Below are positions 9,013 to 19,870 of a stretch of 64,000 nucleotides of DNA, piece after piece. The position numbers and the translations under genes were made by a program. Under the pieces are notes generated by a model. The model was not told the DNA's origin, did not search any database, and saw only the letters and a list, made by a program, of their open reading frames with translations. The DNA lies in contig JANQQF010000194.1 of the NCBI GenBank assembly GCA_028285035.1, forward strand, positions 31,653 through 95,652, written 5' to 3'. Numbering within the stretch: the first letter of the stretch is position 1; every line of letters begins with the position of its first letter. Source of the stretch: Phycisphaerae bacterium. Its GTDB lineage: Bacteria > Chloroflexota > Anaerolineae > 4572-78 > J111.

Positions 9013-9924
9013 ATGACTTTACCTAGCTCACCTAGATCACAGCCCCTGTTAAGCCGCATTGATAATCTGTTCACCCCATTTCACAAACTGATCGATGAAT
9101 GGAGCGCGTTTGATGTTGCCATAACGATGACGCTATTTCTATTTATCTTACATTTGGGCGGTGGTTATCTTACCTTGCCCATCATCCTGTTAGCGCTTGC
9201 TGCCTTTTTCTTCAGATCTTGGCGAACCAACAAGTTTTTTTGGCTTGTTGTCTGTGTCATTTTGATTGGTTCGAACCTTCGAAACTGGTATCGGATTGAT
9301 AATCATATCTTCTTAATCAGTTATTGGACCCTAGCTATTTTTACATCTCTCTTTACGGTCAAGCCAGATAAGTCACTGGCTGAGAGCGCAAGGTGGATCA
9401 TCGGTATCGTTTTCCTCTTTGCCACCTTTTGGAAAGTCATTAGCGGCGACTATATAAATAGCTCGTTTTTCCACTACGAGCTCCTACTCGATGATCGATT
9501 TAGGGTCGTTGCGGTCCTCCTGGGCGGTGTAACCGATCGTTTGGTTGAATTCAATAGCCAAGCTCAAGATCAATTAATGGCTTACAACAATACCCTCCTA
9601 ACCGTCCAATTACAAGATACTGTGCGTGTGGCCTGGATCGCTCAATTTCTAACTTGGTGGACAATAATTATCGAGGGGATTGTCGCTTTGGTATTTTTAT
9701 GGCCAAAAGATAGATTTATCTCCAAATGGCGCGATGCCACTTTGCTCATCTTTTTAGCTTCAACTTACTCAGTTGCCCCAGTCATCGGTTTTGGCTGGAC
9801 TCTCACCGCAATGGGCATGGCACAAGCCTCACCGAATCGATACATTCGTTTTCTTTATGTCGGGGCATTTTTACTATTGAAGTTCTATCATTTCATTATG
9901 TTAGAACGCCCTATTTTCGGGTGA
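9013..9924 (+). CDS. Multi-pass membrane protein, HTTM-like
   Basis: A 303-residue integral membrane protein with about seven to eight hydrophobic segments. ATG 9013 is chosen over TTG 9010 because GGAG (9001-9004) is at the right distance. The pattern DNHIFLISYWTLAIF, then ARWIIGIVFLFATFWKVISGDY, then FGWTLTAMGMA resembles the horizontally transferred transmembrane (HTTM) family related to vitamin K-dependent carboxylase membrane domains, but catalytic residues could not be checked. It forms an operon with the preceding anchored protein. Function unknown; the family link is moderate. Confidence 0.6.
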   Translation: MTLPSSPRSQPLLSRIDNLFTPFHKLIDEWSAFDVAITMTLFLFILHLGGGYLTLPIILLALAAFFFRSWRTNKFFWLVVCVILIGSNLRNWYRIDNHIFLISYWTLAIFTSLFTVKPDKSLAESARWIIGIVFLFATFWKVISGDYINSSFFHYELLLDDRFRVVAVLLGGVTDRLVEFNSQAQDQLMAYNNTLLTVQLQDTVRVAWIAQFLTWWTIIIEGIVALVFLWPKDRFISKWRDATLLIFLASTYSVAPVIGFGWTLTAMGMAQASPNRYIRFLYVGAFLLLKFYHFIMLERPIFG

Positions 9925-10147
9925 TAGTTCTAACAGGTTCAATATTCGTCTTAAGTATATGGCAGAAGTAATCATAAAAGCCGAAAACAACTTCAAATAT
10001 GACCCATTTCGTACCGAATCTATAAGAAAAGGGCTAAATTGATCTTGCTTTAAACAAAAACTGCCAATGAATATTCATCGATTTTTCTAAGCTTTTCTCC
10101 ATTTACTTAACATATATTAAAGTCTGTAAGAAATCGACGACGACCAA

Positions 10148-10176
10148 TTGACACAGAATTCGAGCGATGATAGCAT
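10148..10176 (+). promoter_or_regulatory. Promoter of receiver-kinase operon
   Basis: TTGACA (10148-10153), 17-bp spacer, TAGCAT (10171-10176), 55 bp before the start. The surrounding gap 9925-10231 holds no other recognisable feature. Confidence 0.55.
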
Positions 10177-10231
10177 TAAATTGCTTACCTGATCTCTACT
10201 TCACATAGCTGGACCCTGGAGTCCCCCTCTG

Positions 10232-12607
10232 ATGGCAAATACAGAAGAAACCATTCTGGTCATTGATGATACCCCACTCAATCTAAGTATCTTGTTCGAG
10301 GCTCTAGAAGCTGCCGGATTTCGCGTGCGGGTAGCAACCAATGGTGAGACTGCCCTGATAAGTTGTAATCATCTCCCACCTGATCTGATTCTGCTCGATA
10401 TCGTAATGCCTGAAATGGATGGCTTTGAAACCTGCCGTCGCTTAAAATCTAATGACGTTACCAAGGATATCCCCGTTATTTTTATCACTGCGTTGACTGA
10501 AAGTATTGATGAAATTAAGGCCTTCGAACTTGGAGCCGTCGACTTTATCTCAAAGCCGATTCAGGTCGAAACAGTTCTCGCTCGGGTAAAAACACAGCTT
10601 GCCCTGCGCCGTTATCAATTAAGTTTAACTGAAAAGAATCGGCAATTACAACAAGAGATCGATGAGCGAAAAAAAGTGGAGCAGCGGCTAAAGCTGACTC
10701 AATTCTCAGTTGATGAGGCGGCTGATGCTATTTTTTGGGTTAATGATCAGGGCCAAATTTATTATGTAAATAAAATGGCTTGCCACTTATTAGGCTACAC
10801 GTCTGAGGAGTTAAATAACTTAAGCCTTTTTGAGATTGACACCAACTATTCAACCAGCAATTGGATTGATAACTGGCAACGACTTAAAGTGCACCCCATG
10901 ACCGTCGAATCGGAATTTCAGGGCAAGGACCATCGACCAGTACCTGTTGAAGTCACATTTACTTACGTCGAATTTGGGGATCAAGCCTATTGTCTTTTAT
11001 TTGCCCGCGACATTACCCTGCGCCGTTGGGCGACCAATGAGTTTTTAAGGTTAGAGGGACGTTACCAAAGTCTCTTTGAAAATGCCCCAATGTCTTTGTG
11101 GGAGGAAGATTGGAGTGGTGTCAAACAAATTCTTGATGAATTAAAAGAAGTCGGTGTTACAGATTTTTTGACCTACTTCGAAGAAAATCCTGATGTCATT
11201 TACTACTGTATGGAAGCCGTCAATATTACGGATGTGAATCAAGCCACACTACAATTGCATTCTGCTAACAGCAAAGAACAACTTATTTCAGGCTTAACCC
11301 AAGTATTTGGGCCTGAAACAGAAAAAACCTTTAAACGCCAGCTTTTGGCGATCACTCAGGATCAGCTTTATTTTGAAAGTGAAGTCGTCAATTACACTTT
11401 GACAGGGGCGAAAAAAGATTTGGTTCTAAAGCAGTTTGTGGCCCCCGGATACGAACACAGTCGTGGCAAGGTGTTGACTGCTCTGGTTGATATTACCGAA
11501 CAAAAACAAGTCGAAGTCGCCCTACGCGAAAGTGAAACCCGCTACCGGTTGCTTGCCGAAAATTCACTTGATTTGATTGCACTCTTAGATTTGCAAGGAA
11601 ATATTTTGTATGCCTCCCCCTCGCACTATCAGGTGTTAGGGTATGACAATGATACTCTCAGTCACGGCAATGTCTTTCAGTTAATCCACACTGATAACCA
11701 TGCCCAAGTCATGGATGCCGTTCAGAATTTACAATCCGCCGAAACAAATCAAGTAGTCGAGGTGAGTCTGGCGAAACAGGATGGAGAATGGATCACAGTT
11801 GAGGCCATTTTATCGACGGTTTATAGTGATAATCAGAAAGTTGATCAAATTCTACTCTCCGCCCGCGACATTACCCAACGCAAACAAACCGAACAAGCCT
11901 TACGCCAAGCGAACACCGAACTTGATGCTTTTGCTCGCACTGTCGCCCATGATTTAAAGACGCCACTGGGAATCATTATTGGATATGCAGAATATCTATA
12001 TGAAGTTGCTCCAAACAGCCCGATTGACGAAATTATGGAATTGATCACACGAGTCATTGAAGGGGGACATCAAGGAGCGAACATTGTTAACGAGCTTCTC
12101 CTTCTAGCTGGGGTACGTAAACAACAAGTTCCAATTCGAGCGCTGGATATGGGGCAAGTCATAAGCCAAGCTCGACAACAATTGACATTTCTCATTAATG
12201 AGTATCAAAGTGAAATCCATTTCCCAGACACCTGGCCAAAGGTTATGGGTTACGGACCGTGGATTAGAGAGGTTTGGGTCAATTATTTGAGTAACGGTCT
12301 CAAATATGGAGGCAAACCACCCCGGCTTGAGCTCGGGGCGGTGCCTCAGCCAGATGACATGATTCGGTTTTGGATCAAGGATAATGGCCCTGGTATACCG
12401 CCAGACAGTCAAAGTAGGCTTTTCACTGAATTCACTCGATTGGAAGAAGTGCGAGCTGATGGACATGGGCTTGGTCTCTCCATCGTCCGCCGAATTATCG
12501 ATAAGTTAGGCGGTGAAGTTGGCGTTAATAGTAAATTGGGGGAAGGAAGTACCTTCTACTTCACCCTGCCTGCCGCACCGTCTAAATCAACCAAAAGTGA
12601 CACATAG
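10232..12607 (+). CDS. Receiver-PAS-histidine kinase
   Basis: Cytoplasmic signalling kinase, 791 residues, with the receiver at the N-terminus. Receiver about 5-125: acidic D12-D13, phospho-acceptor D56 (LILLDIVMP), K108 (FISKPI). A coiled linker leads to three PAS-type domains (about 155-270, 275-420, 425-550), the second with the odd NAPMSLWEEDW pattern. The kinase core starts near 555; H573 is in TVAHDLKTPLG. The ATPase domain shows YLSNGLKYGG, DNGPGIP and GLGLSIVRRI. No membrane segment, so it senses an internal signal or is controlled by phosphorylation of its own receiver. The next kinase starts 29 bp downstream, suggesting co-transcription. Confidence 0.92.
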   Translation: MANTEETILVIDDTPLNLSILFEALEAAGFRVRVATNGETALISCNHLPPDLILLDIVMPEMDGFETCRRLKSNDVTKDIPVIFITALTESIDEIKAFELGAVDFISKPIQVETVLARVKTQLALRRYQLSLTEKNRQLQQEIDERKKVEQRLKLTQFSVDEAADAIFWVNDQGQIYYVNKMACHLLGYTSEELNNLSLFEIDTNYSTSNWIDNWQRLKVHPMTVESEFQGKDHRPVPVEVTFTYVEFGDQAYCLLFARDITLRRWATNEFLRLEGRYQSLFENAPMSLWEEDWSGVKQILDELKEVGVTDFLTYFEENPDVIYYCMEAVNITDVNQATLQLHSANSKEQLISGLTQVFGPETEKTFKRQLLAITQDQLYFESEVVNYTLTGAKKDLVLKQFVAPGYEHSRGKVLTALVDITEQKQVEVALRESETRYRLLAENSLDLIALLDLQGNILYASPSHYQVLGYDNDTLSHGNVFQLIHTDNHAQVMDAVQNLQSAETNQVVEVSLAKQDGEWITVEAILSTVYSDNQKVDQILLSARDITQRKQTEQALRQANTELDAFARTVAHDLKTPLGIIIGYAEYLYEVAPNSPIDEIMELITRVIEGGHQGANIVNELLLLAGVRKQQVPIRALDMGQVISQARQQLTFLINEYQSEIHFPDTWPKVMGYGPWIREVWVNYLSNGLKYGGKPPRLELGAVPQPDDMIRFWIKDNGPGIPPDSQSRLFTEFTRLEEVRADGHGLGLSIVRRIIDKLGGEVGVNSKLGEGSTFYFTLPAAPSKSTKSDT

Positions 12608-12636
12608 GTATATCGACAAGTTATAAGTAACTATCA

Positions 12637-15600
12637 ATGCAACTTCCTAACAAATCACTAGCCCTAATTCTTCTTATTCTCATTTCAATTGGCATCACTC
12701 TGCCAAAATTGATGGTAGCCCAAAACCAGCGGGCCCCGAGCCTCATTCTCGCCGACAATCAAGAACGATATCCGCTGGGTCTTCACCTTGATATTCTAGA
12801 AGATCCAACGGGTAAGTTAACTATCACAGATGTAACATCTTCCCGATACAGCCAACAATTTCGTCCTAGCCAAGATGAAACACCCAATTTTGGTTTGACG
12901 CAATCAGTCTACTGGATTCGATTACAACTTAAAAATACAGCAGTGAAAACGAATGAATGGCGGCTTGAGATGAGTTTGCCAGGAATGAGTTTTATTGAAC
13001 TATACCGTCCCGAAGCAACTACTGAGACAGGTTTTTCAAAAAAACGAGTTGGCTATCTCTTGCCATTTTCGACCCGTGAAGTACCACATCATCACTTTAT
13101 TTTTGAACTGCCTTTACCCAAAAATCAAGAGCAGACGATTTACATGCGCTTCGAAACTGATGGTGCAATGCTTTTACCATTGACCATCTGGACAACTTCA
13201 GCACTGGCCCAACGAGATTTAGTTGTCCAATTTATCATCGGTCTCTTTTATGGCACCATCTTGATTATGATTGGCTACAACGCCTTTCTTTTTCTGGCGT
13301 TACGCGACCAAAGTTATCTCTACTTGGTCATATGGATTGCATTACGCCTCTTGTTAATTGCAGCTATCGATGGTCGGGCCAGCCAATTTTTGTGGCCTAA
13401 TTTAGGAGCAGGTAATATTCTAATGAGTTTACTTCTCCTAGATTTGGTCTTTATTTTTCTACTACAATTTGCCACCACATTTTTGCAAACTAAACAATAT
13501 CTCCCAAAGTGGCATCCTTTGCTAAATGGGCTGATGGTTGGATTTGGGATATTAATTATCCCTATCCTTCTATTTACGACTCGCCCTTTATTGATTCTAC
13601 TTTTACTTACAGTCATTCCCCTCAACATCCTTATCTTGATTGTCGCAATTTTGGTCTGGCGGCGGGGATATACACCTGCCCGTTACTTCATATTGAGTGT
13701 GCTGACCCTCAATGTTGCTAATGCTATTGAAATACTCATCCGCATTGATGTTGTACCTGTCGACACCTTTTTTGGCCTCAATGAACCCTTTGCGGTCACG
13801 ATAAATGTGCTACTGCTATCACTAGCTTTGGCCGACCGGATCAACCTCTTGCGTACAGAAACTGAGCAGGCCAATCACAACCTACAGGAAAGCGAAACCC
13901 GTTTAACTCAATTTTTAGATGCAATGCCGGTCGGTGTGGCCGTTTACAATACCGAGGCAAAACTAGAGTATACAAATTTAAAGACTTTACAAATCTTTGG
14001 CATATCGGAATGGCGAACAACGGCTGCTAATTCACCCAAATTGAGTGAAACTATGGCCCGTTATCCATTCTTTATCACCGGAACCTCAACTCCCTATCCA
14101 TTAGACAAAATACCTTTGGTCCAATCATTGCAAGGCCAGAATGCAACGATTGATGATCTTGAAACAGAGATTTCTGGAGAGAGGGTTTCGCTTGAAATTT
14201 GGGCACATCCAATTTTTGATGAGCAAGGACAGGTTAAATATGCGGTTTCTGCCTTTCAGGACATCACAGATCGCAAAAAAATTGAAGCTGAAATTTATCG
14301 TTATCGGACTGAACTTGAAACGTTAGTAACAGAGCGAACGACGGAATTAGCAGAGGTCAATGAGCTACTAGCTCACGATATTCTGGAACGAGAACGTATA
14401 GAAGAAGCCTTGCGTTTCCAAATGACCTTACTCGAAGCCCAAAATGAAGCAACACTTGACGGTGTACTCGTCGTTTCACTAGACCGAGAATGGCTATTTG
14501 TGAATCAGCAGTTTATAGAAATGTGGGATCTTCCAGATGAGATTGTGCAAAGTAAATCAAGTAAATTAGCATTAGAGCATTCTAAAAGCAAAACACTGAG
14601 TCCTGAGCAATTTATGGCTGCTGTAGAACATCTATATCAATACCCCGAAGCTGAAATTCATGATGAACTTGTCTTAAAAGATGGGCGAATTTTTGATCGT
14701 TATAGCGCACCGATCAGAAGTCAGGCGGGGCAGCATTACGGACGGGCCTGGTATTATCGTGATGTTACTGAAAAACGACAAGCAGATCAAGCCCTTCAGG
14801 TGGCTAAAGAAGCAGCTGAGGCAGCCAACAAAGCCAAAAGCCAATTTTTAGCTAATATGAGTCACGAATTGCGAACACCGTTGAGTGGGATTTTAGGCTA
14901 TGCCCAGATTTTACGACGAGACCCAACTTTAAACGCTTATCATCAGGAGCGCCTTACGATTATTCAACAAAGCGGCGAGCATTTATTGAGCTTAATCAAC
15001 GATCTACTGGACATTGCCAAAATTGAGGCTGGCAAACTGGAGCTCATGCCGACATCGTTTCATCTACCCCGAATGCTTGAGCGTATTATGAATATGGTTC
15101 GTTTACGGGCCGAGCACAAAGAACTTGAATTTCGATTCGAAGCCGTGAATTTCACAAAAAATAAAGCGTCATATCATTTACCAGATATTGTTTATGGGGA
15201 TGCTAAACGATTGCGACAGGTGCTTATCAATCTGTTGGGCAATGCGATCAAATTTACAGATGCAGGGCACGTAACCTTCCGGGTAGGGTTAGTCGAAAAT
15301 GAGCGATATGAAGTTCCGAAGCAAGTAACAGAGGGGCTTCAACCAGCATCCTACACTTGGTTGCGATTCGAAATTGAGGATAGTGGGGCAGGTATTCCAA
15401 CTGACCAGCTCAAAGCTATTTTAGAGCCATTTCATCAGGCTCATAATACGCCTCATCAGTGGGAAGGAACCGGCTTAGGTCTTACAATCTGCCATTCCCT
15501 GATCCACGCGATGGGCAGTCGGCTACAAATTGAAAGCTTACCTGGACAGGGCAGCCGTTTCTGGTTCGACATCTTTCTCCCGATTCTTGAAGACCAGCCT

Positions 15601-16251
15601 AACCCTGAGAGGAAAAACAAAATCAAGGCGTTAGTCATTGATCAGGTTATCACCCATCGAGATACTTTGAGTGTGCTATTGGCCCCGCTGGGTTTTGACA
15701 TTATAGAAACAGACAATGGGCAGGATGGTCTAGCAAAAGCAAAAAAACACATACCCGAAGTTATTATCTTTGATTTAATGATGGCCAAAATGGATGGATT
15801 CGAATTTGTACAACAGCTACGCCAGTTACCTAGATTTGAGAATACGACCATTTTAGCCACCTCAGCTAATGTCTTTGCTGAAAATCACCAACGGAGTCTA
15901 GCTGCAGGTTGCAATGACTTCCTTCCCAAGCCTATTCAGCCCGAGCAGCTTTTTGCTACACTGCAACACCACTTAAACATCTTTTTATCCCCCGCTTCTA
16001 AAATCACATCTTTACCCAAACAAGGTATTTCAGGCTCAAGCCTAATCTACCCCTCCCAAGAAAAGCTAGTCATTTTACAGGAGGCGGCATTACTCGGCGA
16101 TATCCAAGGTATTCGCCGCTATTTGCAAGAACTAGAGGAAGGTGATGTTCAACTAAAGCCTTTTGTTCAATTGATTCGACAACTCACCAAAGAATTCCAA
16201 ACCAGCAAAATTCAACAACTAATAGAAAAACGCCTTAATAGGGCTAAATAG
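12637..16251 (+). CDS. 7TMR-DISM hybrid histidine kinase
   Basis: Membrane sensor kinase, 1204 residues. N-terminal signal/anchor (about 5-28), an extracytoplasmic DISMED2-like domain (about 40-190; [12 protein letters not shown]), then seven membrane helices (about 195-405; DISM type), two PAS-like regions (about 425-545, 590-720), H743 in [13 protein letters not shown], an ATPase domain with NLLGNAIKF and DSGAGIP, a receiver with D1046 ([12 protein letters not shown]) and LPKPIQ, and a 90-residue tail. The receiver's first acidic pair is replaced by IDQ, which may weaken Mg binding. It probably acts with the soluble receiver-kinase encoded just upstream. Ligand unknown; DISMED2 domains are often proposed to bind carbohydrates. 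Confidence 0.92.
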   Translation: MQLPNKSLALILLILISIGITLPKLMVAQNQRAPSLILADNQERYPLGLHLDILEDPTGKLTITDVTSSRYSQQFRPSQDETPNFGLTQSVYWIRLQLKNTAVKTNEWRLEMSLPGMSFIELYRPEATTETGFSKKRVGYLLPFSTREVPHHHFIFELPLPKNQEQTIYMRFETDGAMLLPLTIWTTSALAQRDLVVQFIIGLFYGTILIMIGYNAFLFLALRDQSYLYLVIWIALRLLLIAAIDGRASQFLWPNLGAGNILMSLLLLDLVFIFLLQFATTFLQTKQYLPKWHPLLNGLMVGFGILIIPILLFTTRPLLILLLLTVIPLNILILIVAILVWRRGYTPARYFILSVLTLNVANAIEILIRIDVVPVDTFFGLNEPFAVTINVLLLSLALADRINLLRTETEQANHNLQESETRLTQFLDAMPVGVAVYNTEAKLEYTNLKTLQIFGISEWRTTAANSPKLSETMARYPFFITGTSTPYPLDKIPLVQSLQGQNATIDDLETEISGERVSLEIWAHPIFDEQGQVKYAVSAFQDITDRKKIEAEIYRYRTELETLVTERTTELAEVNELLAHDILERERIEEALRFQMTLLEAQNEATLDGVLVVSLDREWLFVNQQFIEMWDLPDEIVQSKSSKLALEHSKSKTLSPEQFMAAVEHLYQYPEAEIHDELVLKDGRIFDRYSAPIRSQAGQHYGRAWYYRDVTEKRQADQALQVAKEAAEAANKAKSQFLANMSHELRTPLSGILGYAQILRRDPTLNAYHQERLTIIQQSGEHLLSLINDLLDIAKIEAGKLELMPTSFHLPRMLERIMNMVRLRAEHKELEFRFEAVNFTKNKASYHLPDIVYGDAKRLRQVLINLLGNAIKFTDAGHVTFRVGLVENERYEVPKQVTEGLQPASYTWLRFEIEDSGAGIPTDQLKAILEPFHQAHNTPHQWEGTGLGLTICHSLIHAMGSRLQIESLPGQGSRFWFDIFLPILEDQPNPERKNKIKALVIDQVITHRDTLSVLLAPLGFDIIETDNGQDGLAKAKKHIPEVIIFDLMMAKMDGFEFVQQLRQLPRFENTTILATSANVFAENHQRSLAAGCNDFLPKPIQPEQLFATLQHHLNIFLSPASKITSLPKQGISGSSLIYPSQEKLVILQEAALLGDIQGIRRYLQELEEGDVQLKPFVQLIRQLTKEFQTSKIQQLIEKRLNRAK

Positions 16252-16344
16252 TTTATCTGCCTTCCTTGTCTTGCTGAAAACCCGCAATTTAGGCATACTA
16301 GTCGAAAATTTTATACAATATCCAGAAAGTTGAGGTGAATTTAT

Positions 16345-17685
16345 ATGTTTCGCCTAGGCGAAAAATCACAGGAATTTTATAATCGAGCTAAGCAAGTGAT
16401 GCCGAATGGGGTTAGTTCGAACTATCGCTATTATGGTGAGGAAGAAGGCATTATGGTAGCTCGGGCTGAAGGCGGCTACCTTTACGACTTTGATGGAAAA
16501 CGATACATCGATTATCGTCTCGGTTGGGGACCTGTCATTTTGGGGCACGCTGATCCTTTTGTAAATGGTCGCGTTAAAAATGCCATCGACATGGGCCTCA
16601 GTTTTGCTGGTACGCACAAATATGAGGTCAAGGTTGCCGAACGAATTATCGACTTGTGCCCTGGGGTGGAGTTGGTTCGCTTAGCTAATACTGGCTCCGA
16701 ATGTACAATGCACGCCATCCGACTGGCCCGTGGGTACACTGGTCGCGATTTGATCCTGAAATTTGAGGGAACCTACCACGGTGCACACGACAGTGTCTTG
16801 TGGACCACGAGTGGGGGCGACATCACTCAAGTCGGTGAACGGAACCACCCGACAGCCCTCAAACAGAGTTTAGGGATTCCCGAAATACTGCGCCAATTAA
16901 CAGTCATGTGCCCTTGGAACGATGTCGAAGTGCTTGGTGAGACCTTGCGCAAACAAGGCAATGAAATTGCGGCCATCATCGTAGAGCCGATGTTGGGCAA
17001 CGGCAATGGTCTAATGCCGCATCCTGACTATCTCAAATTTTTACGTGAGCAATGCGACGAGTACGGTATCGTCCTAATTTTTGATGAGGTTAAAACGGGC
17101 TTCCGAATGGCTCCGGGCGGGGCACGTGAGTATTTTGGGGTTATTCCCGATATTTCAACATACGCCAAAGCAATGGGCAATGGTTATCCCATCGCGGCGA
17201 TTGGTGGCAAGAAAGACATTATTTCCAGCTTTACCTCCGGGAAGGTCTTTATGGGGGGCACGTACACCGGAAACGTCGTTTCGACCGCCGCTGCCGATGC
17301 CACCCTTGAGCAGATTCAAAGTGGTCAGGTCTTTGAGCAAATTAATAAAATTGGCAACAAAATGATGACAGGGCTGGCCGAAATTTTGAATCGACACAGC
17401 GTCCCCCACGTCATCAACGGTGTACCAGGGATGTTTGGTGTTGCCTTTACCAAACAACGCCCACAGGATTGGCGAGAGTTGCAGCTCAATTGTGATTGGG
17501 AATTTGCGGAGCTGGTCAATGGACACATGATTGAAAACGGGGTGATGCCTGAAGGTGATGGATTTGAGCCATTCTTCCTCTGTGCGGCCCACTCTGAAGC
17601 TGATGCCGATGAAACCTTGCAAAAATTCGAAGATGGGCTTAAATATGCCCTAACTCAAAAGAAGCCTTTAGAAGATTTGTCGTAA
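16345..17685 (+). CDS. PLP class III aminotransferase, glutamate-1-semialdehyde mutase-like
   Basis: A 446-residue PLP enzyme of aminotransferase class III. N-terminal GVSSNYRYY and GGYLYDFDGKRYIDY are typical; FEGTYHGAHD binds cofactor; FDEVKTGFR holds the ring-contacting Asp; the Schiff-base lysine is K275 in TYAKAMGNGYP. The overall pattern is close to HemL, but substrate-region residues differ (LGWGPVILGHADP, GTHKYEVKVAER), and no heme gene is nearby, so I do not assign hemL. The ribosome site GAGGTGA is good. It is followed by a DUF1330 protein gene. Likely role: amino-group transfer or mutase in an unidentified pathway. Confidence 0.85.
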   Translation: MFRLGEKSQEFYNRAKQVMPNGVSSNYRYYGEEEGIMVARAEGGYLYDFDGKRYIDYRLGWGPVILGHADPFVNGRVKNAIDMGLSFAGTHKYEVKVAERIIDLCPGVELVRLANTGSECTMHAIRLARGYTGRDLILKFEGTYHGAHDSVLWTTSGGDITQVGERNHPTALKQSLGIPEILRQLTVMCPWNDVEVLGETLRKQGNEIAAIIVEPMLGNGNGLMPHPDYLKFLREQCDEYGIVLIFDEVKTGFRMAPGGAREYFGVIPDISTYAKAMGNGYPIAAIGGKKDIISSFTSGKVFMGGTYTGNVVSTAAADATLEQIQSGQVFEQINKIGNKMMTGLAEILNRHSVPHVINGVPGMFGVAFTKQRPQDWRELQLNCDWEFAELVNGHMIENGVMPEGDGFEPFFLCAAHSEADADETLQKFEDGLKYALTQKKPLEDLS

Positions 17686-17715
17686 ATTTCAGACGACCAA
17701 AATGATTGCAATTCG

Positions 17716-17783
17716 AGAGATTAAAGGTTGGCAATTATGTCGCTGTTTTCAACCAATCGCCAATTTTCCAATCGCTAATCTCT
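17716..17783. repeat. Imperfect intergenic inverted repeat
   Basis: AGAGATTA (17716-17723) pairs with TAATCTCT (17776-17783), extended imperfectly by GGTTGGCAATT against AATTTTCCAATC. CCAATCGC occurs twice inside. It looks like a dispersed non-coding repeat and accounts for a spurious reading frame here. Confidence 0.4.
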
Positions 17784-17826
17784 CAAAACCGTTAATCAGA
17801 CTTTATCTAAAAATTAGGAGTTTATC

Positions 17827-18114
17827 ATGTCAGCTTACATCATTGCCCGAATTGAAGTCACAGATATGGAGCAGTACAAAAAATATATTGCCTTAACCCC
17901 TGATATCATCGCCCAATTTGGGGGCAAATTTATTGCCCGAGGCGGCCAAACCGCCACATTAGAAGGACCAGAGGAGTCAGGGCGTGTTGTGATTGTCGAA
18001 TTCCCCACCTATGACCAAGCCGTCGCGTTCTACAATTCTGATGAATACCAAGCCGCCATCAAAGTGCGCGAGAATGCAGCTACGGCTTCGTTTGTAGTCG
18101 TTGGTGGAGCATAG
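17827..18114 (+). CDS. DUF1330 family protein
   Basis: A 95-residue ferredoxin-fold protein of the DUF1330 family (dimeric alpha-beta barrel type). Typical features: AYIIARIEVTDMEQYKKY at the start, GGKFIARGG, and VIVEFPTYDQAVAFYNSDEY near the end. Strong ribosome site TTAGGAG before ATG 17827. Biochemical role unknown for the family. It follows the aminotransferase by 141 bp and ends before a likely terminator. Confidence 0.88.
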   Translation: MSAYIIARIEVTDMEQYKKYIALTPDIIAQFGGKFIARGGQTATLEGPEESGRVVIVEFPTYDQAVAFYNSDEYQAAIKVRENAATASFVVVGGA

Positions 18115-18161
18115 AATAGAATCTATCTTTAAATCCCTTTCTAGAATTAAATGAAATAAAA

Positions 18162-18201
18162 AGACAGTCTCTAAATTATGATACGGGGGCTGTTTTTTCT
18201 T
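18162..18201 (+). terminator. Terminator after DUF1330 gene
   Basis: ACAGTCTC (18164-18171) pairs with GGGGCTGT (18186-18193, two wobble pairs), followed by TTTTTCTT. The ACAGTCTCT half is shared with the perfect terminator at 23053. Confidence 0.6.
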
Positions 18202-18325
18202 CAGTAGCTACTGTAATCATTTCCGATAGGACATAGGTAAACTATGGCGGTCAGGCGTTTTGGTGTAGAATAGAATAGATTGACGACACCCCTCAAATAC
18301 GTTGGTTGGGGAGGGAGCCAAAACG

Positions 18326-19726
18326 ATGACACACAATCAGCCTTTTGACGATGCCGATGAGATCATGTTTGCTGCTGAAGATGAAACAGATGTGCTTGCC
18401 TTTGCCGATGAGGTCGATGAAGCACCAAATCTTCTAGGGCAATGGAAGGTAATGATTGTGGATGATGAAGAAGAAATCCACACCGTCACAAAATTGGCAC
18501 TAGACAGTTTTGTATTTGAGAATAAAGGCCTTACCTTTCTGAGTGCGTACTCGGGTGAGGAAGCAAAAACCCTCATTCAAGAACATCCTGACACCGCGCT
18601 GATATTGCTGGATGTAGTCATGGAGACTGATCATGCTGGGTTGGTATTGGCCAAATTTATTCGTGAACACATAGCCAATCAAACTGTACGGATTGTCTTA
18701 CGAACCGGTCAACCTGGCCAAGCCCCTGAAGAAACAGTCATCATTGATTATGATATCAACGATTACAAAGCCAAGACAGAATTAACCACCCAAAAACTGT
18801 TCACAACAGTGGTCTCAGCCTTACGATCATTCCGCGACGTGACCAGTCTAGATCGTCTAGCCCAGGCCACCTCTAAGTTTGTCCCCACCGAATTTTTGGA
18901 TATCCTCAAAAAAGAAAGCGTCGCTGATGTCAAACTGGGTGATCAAATCCAGCGAGAAATGACAATCATGTTTTCGGATATCCGAGACTTTACCGCGCTG
19001 TCTGAAGCAATGTCTCCGCAAGAGAATTTTGACTTTATCAACGCCTATCTCAGCCGAGTTTCTCCGCATATTCGGGCTCATCGTGGTATTATCGACAAAT
19101 ATATTGGTGATGCGATTATGGCTCTATTTCCGGACTCCCCAGACAGTGCCATCCACGCCGCGATGGATATGCAACGAGAGGTACGTCGGTACAATGAAAT
19201 CCGCCAAAGTCGAGACCTGCTCGGCATACAGATTGGCCTCGGTTTACACACCGGAAAGGTGATGCTCGGAACCATTGGTGAAGCGGAACGAATGGAAGGC
19301 ACCGTAATTTCGGACGCTGTCAATTTAGCCTCCCGAATCGAGGGCTTGACCAAATTGTATGCGGCCTCAATTCTTGTCAGCGAACGAACACTTTTTAGTT
19401 TAGACAATCCAACTGGCTATCATTTTCGCTTTCTGGATAAAGTCAAAGTAAAAGGGAAAAAAGAACCCGTCTCCGTCTTTGAAATTTTTGATGGCAATCC
19501 CCCCGATATCTTCGACCTCAAGCTGCAAACCCGTACCGATTTTGAAAAAGGCTTGTTACACTACTACAGTCACGAATTGGACGAAGCCCAAACCTTTTTC
19601 ACTCAAGTTTTAGATACTCATCCCAATGATAAAGCCGCCCAACTCTATCAACAACGAGTCGAATATCTGCTCCAACATGGTATTCCTGATGACTGGGATG
19701 GAATTGAGTCCTTGACTGATAAATAG
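18326..19726 (+). CDS. Receiver-linked class III adenylate cyclase
   Basis: Makes a cyclic nucleotide in response to phosphorylation. ATG 18326 is chosen because GGGGAGGGAG lies 8 bases upstream; the upstream TTG is unlikely. After an acidic N-terminus, a receiver (about 40-160) has VDDEEE and phospho-acceptor D96 (LLDVVMETD), then LRTGQPGQAPEETVIIDYDINDY, typical of DUF3369-type receivers. The cyclase domain (about 205-395) has metal Asps D218 (MFSDIRDF) and D262 (KYIGDAIM), and DAVNLASRIEG supplies transition-state Asn and Arg. A TPR-like tail follows (about 405-455). Adenylate rather than guanylate specificity is inferred only from the family. It may be partnered by the sensor kinase encoded next. 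Confidence 0.9.
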   Translation: MTHNQPFDDADEIMFAAEDETDVLAFADEVDEAPNLLGQWKVMIVDDEEEIHTVTKLALDSFVFENKGLTFLSAYSGEEAKTLIQEHPDTALILLDVVMETDHAGLVLAKFIREHIANQTVRIVLRTGQPGQAPEETVIIDYDINDYKAKTELTTQKLFTTVVSALRSFRDVTSLDRLAQATSKFVPTEFLDILKKESVADVKLGDQIQREMTIMFSDIRDFTALSEAMSPQENFDFINAYLSRVSPHIRAHRGIIDKYIGDAIMALFPDSPDSAIHAAMDMQREVRRYNEIRQSRDLLGIQIGLGLHTGKVMLGTIGEAERMEGTVISDAVNLASRIEGLTKLYAASILVSERTLFSLDNPTGYHFRFLDKVKVKGKKEPVSVFEIFDGNPPDIFDLKLQTRTDFEKGLLHYYSHELDEAQTFFTQVLDTHPNDKAAQLYQQRVEYLLQHGIPDDWDGIESLTDK

Positions 19727-19870
19727 ATGAGCGGCGTGTGCAGTCAGGGTCAACGCCACGTATTTCGTATTGAAGTGCTTGTCTCCTATGCAATAATGAC
19801 TTACATTCTAATTCAGATAGCCTACTTTTCTCAGCCCTACTCCCCTAATAAACAGAATGGTGATTAAATA

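Noticed and set aside
16345..17685. Assignment as hemL
   Set aside because: Substrate-region residues differ and no tetrapyrrole gene is nearby; only the wider family is safe.
17702..17896. 64-codon frame before the DUF1330 gene
   Set aside because: It reads through an imperfect inverted repeat and overlaps the well-supported DUF1330 start in another frame.
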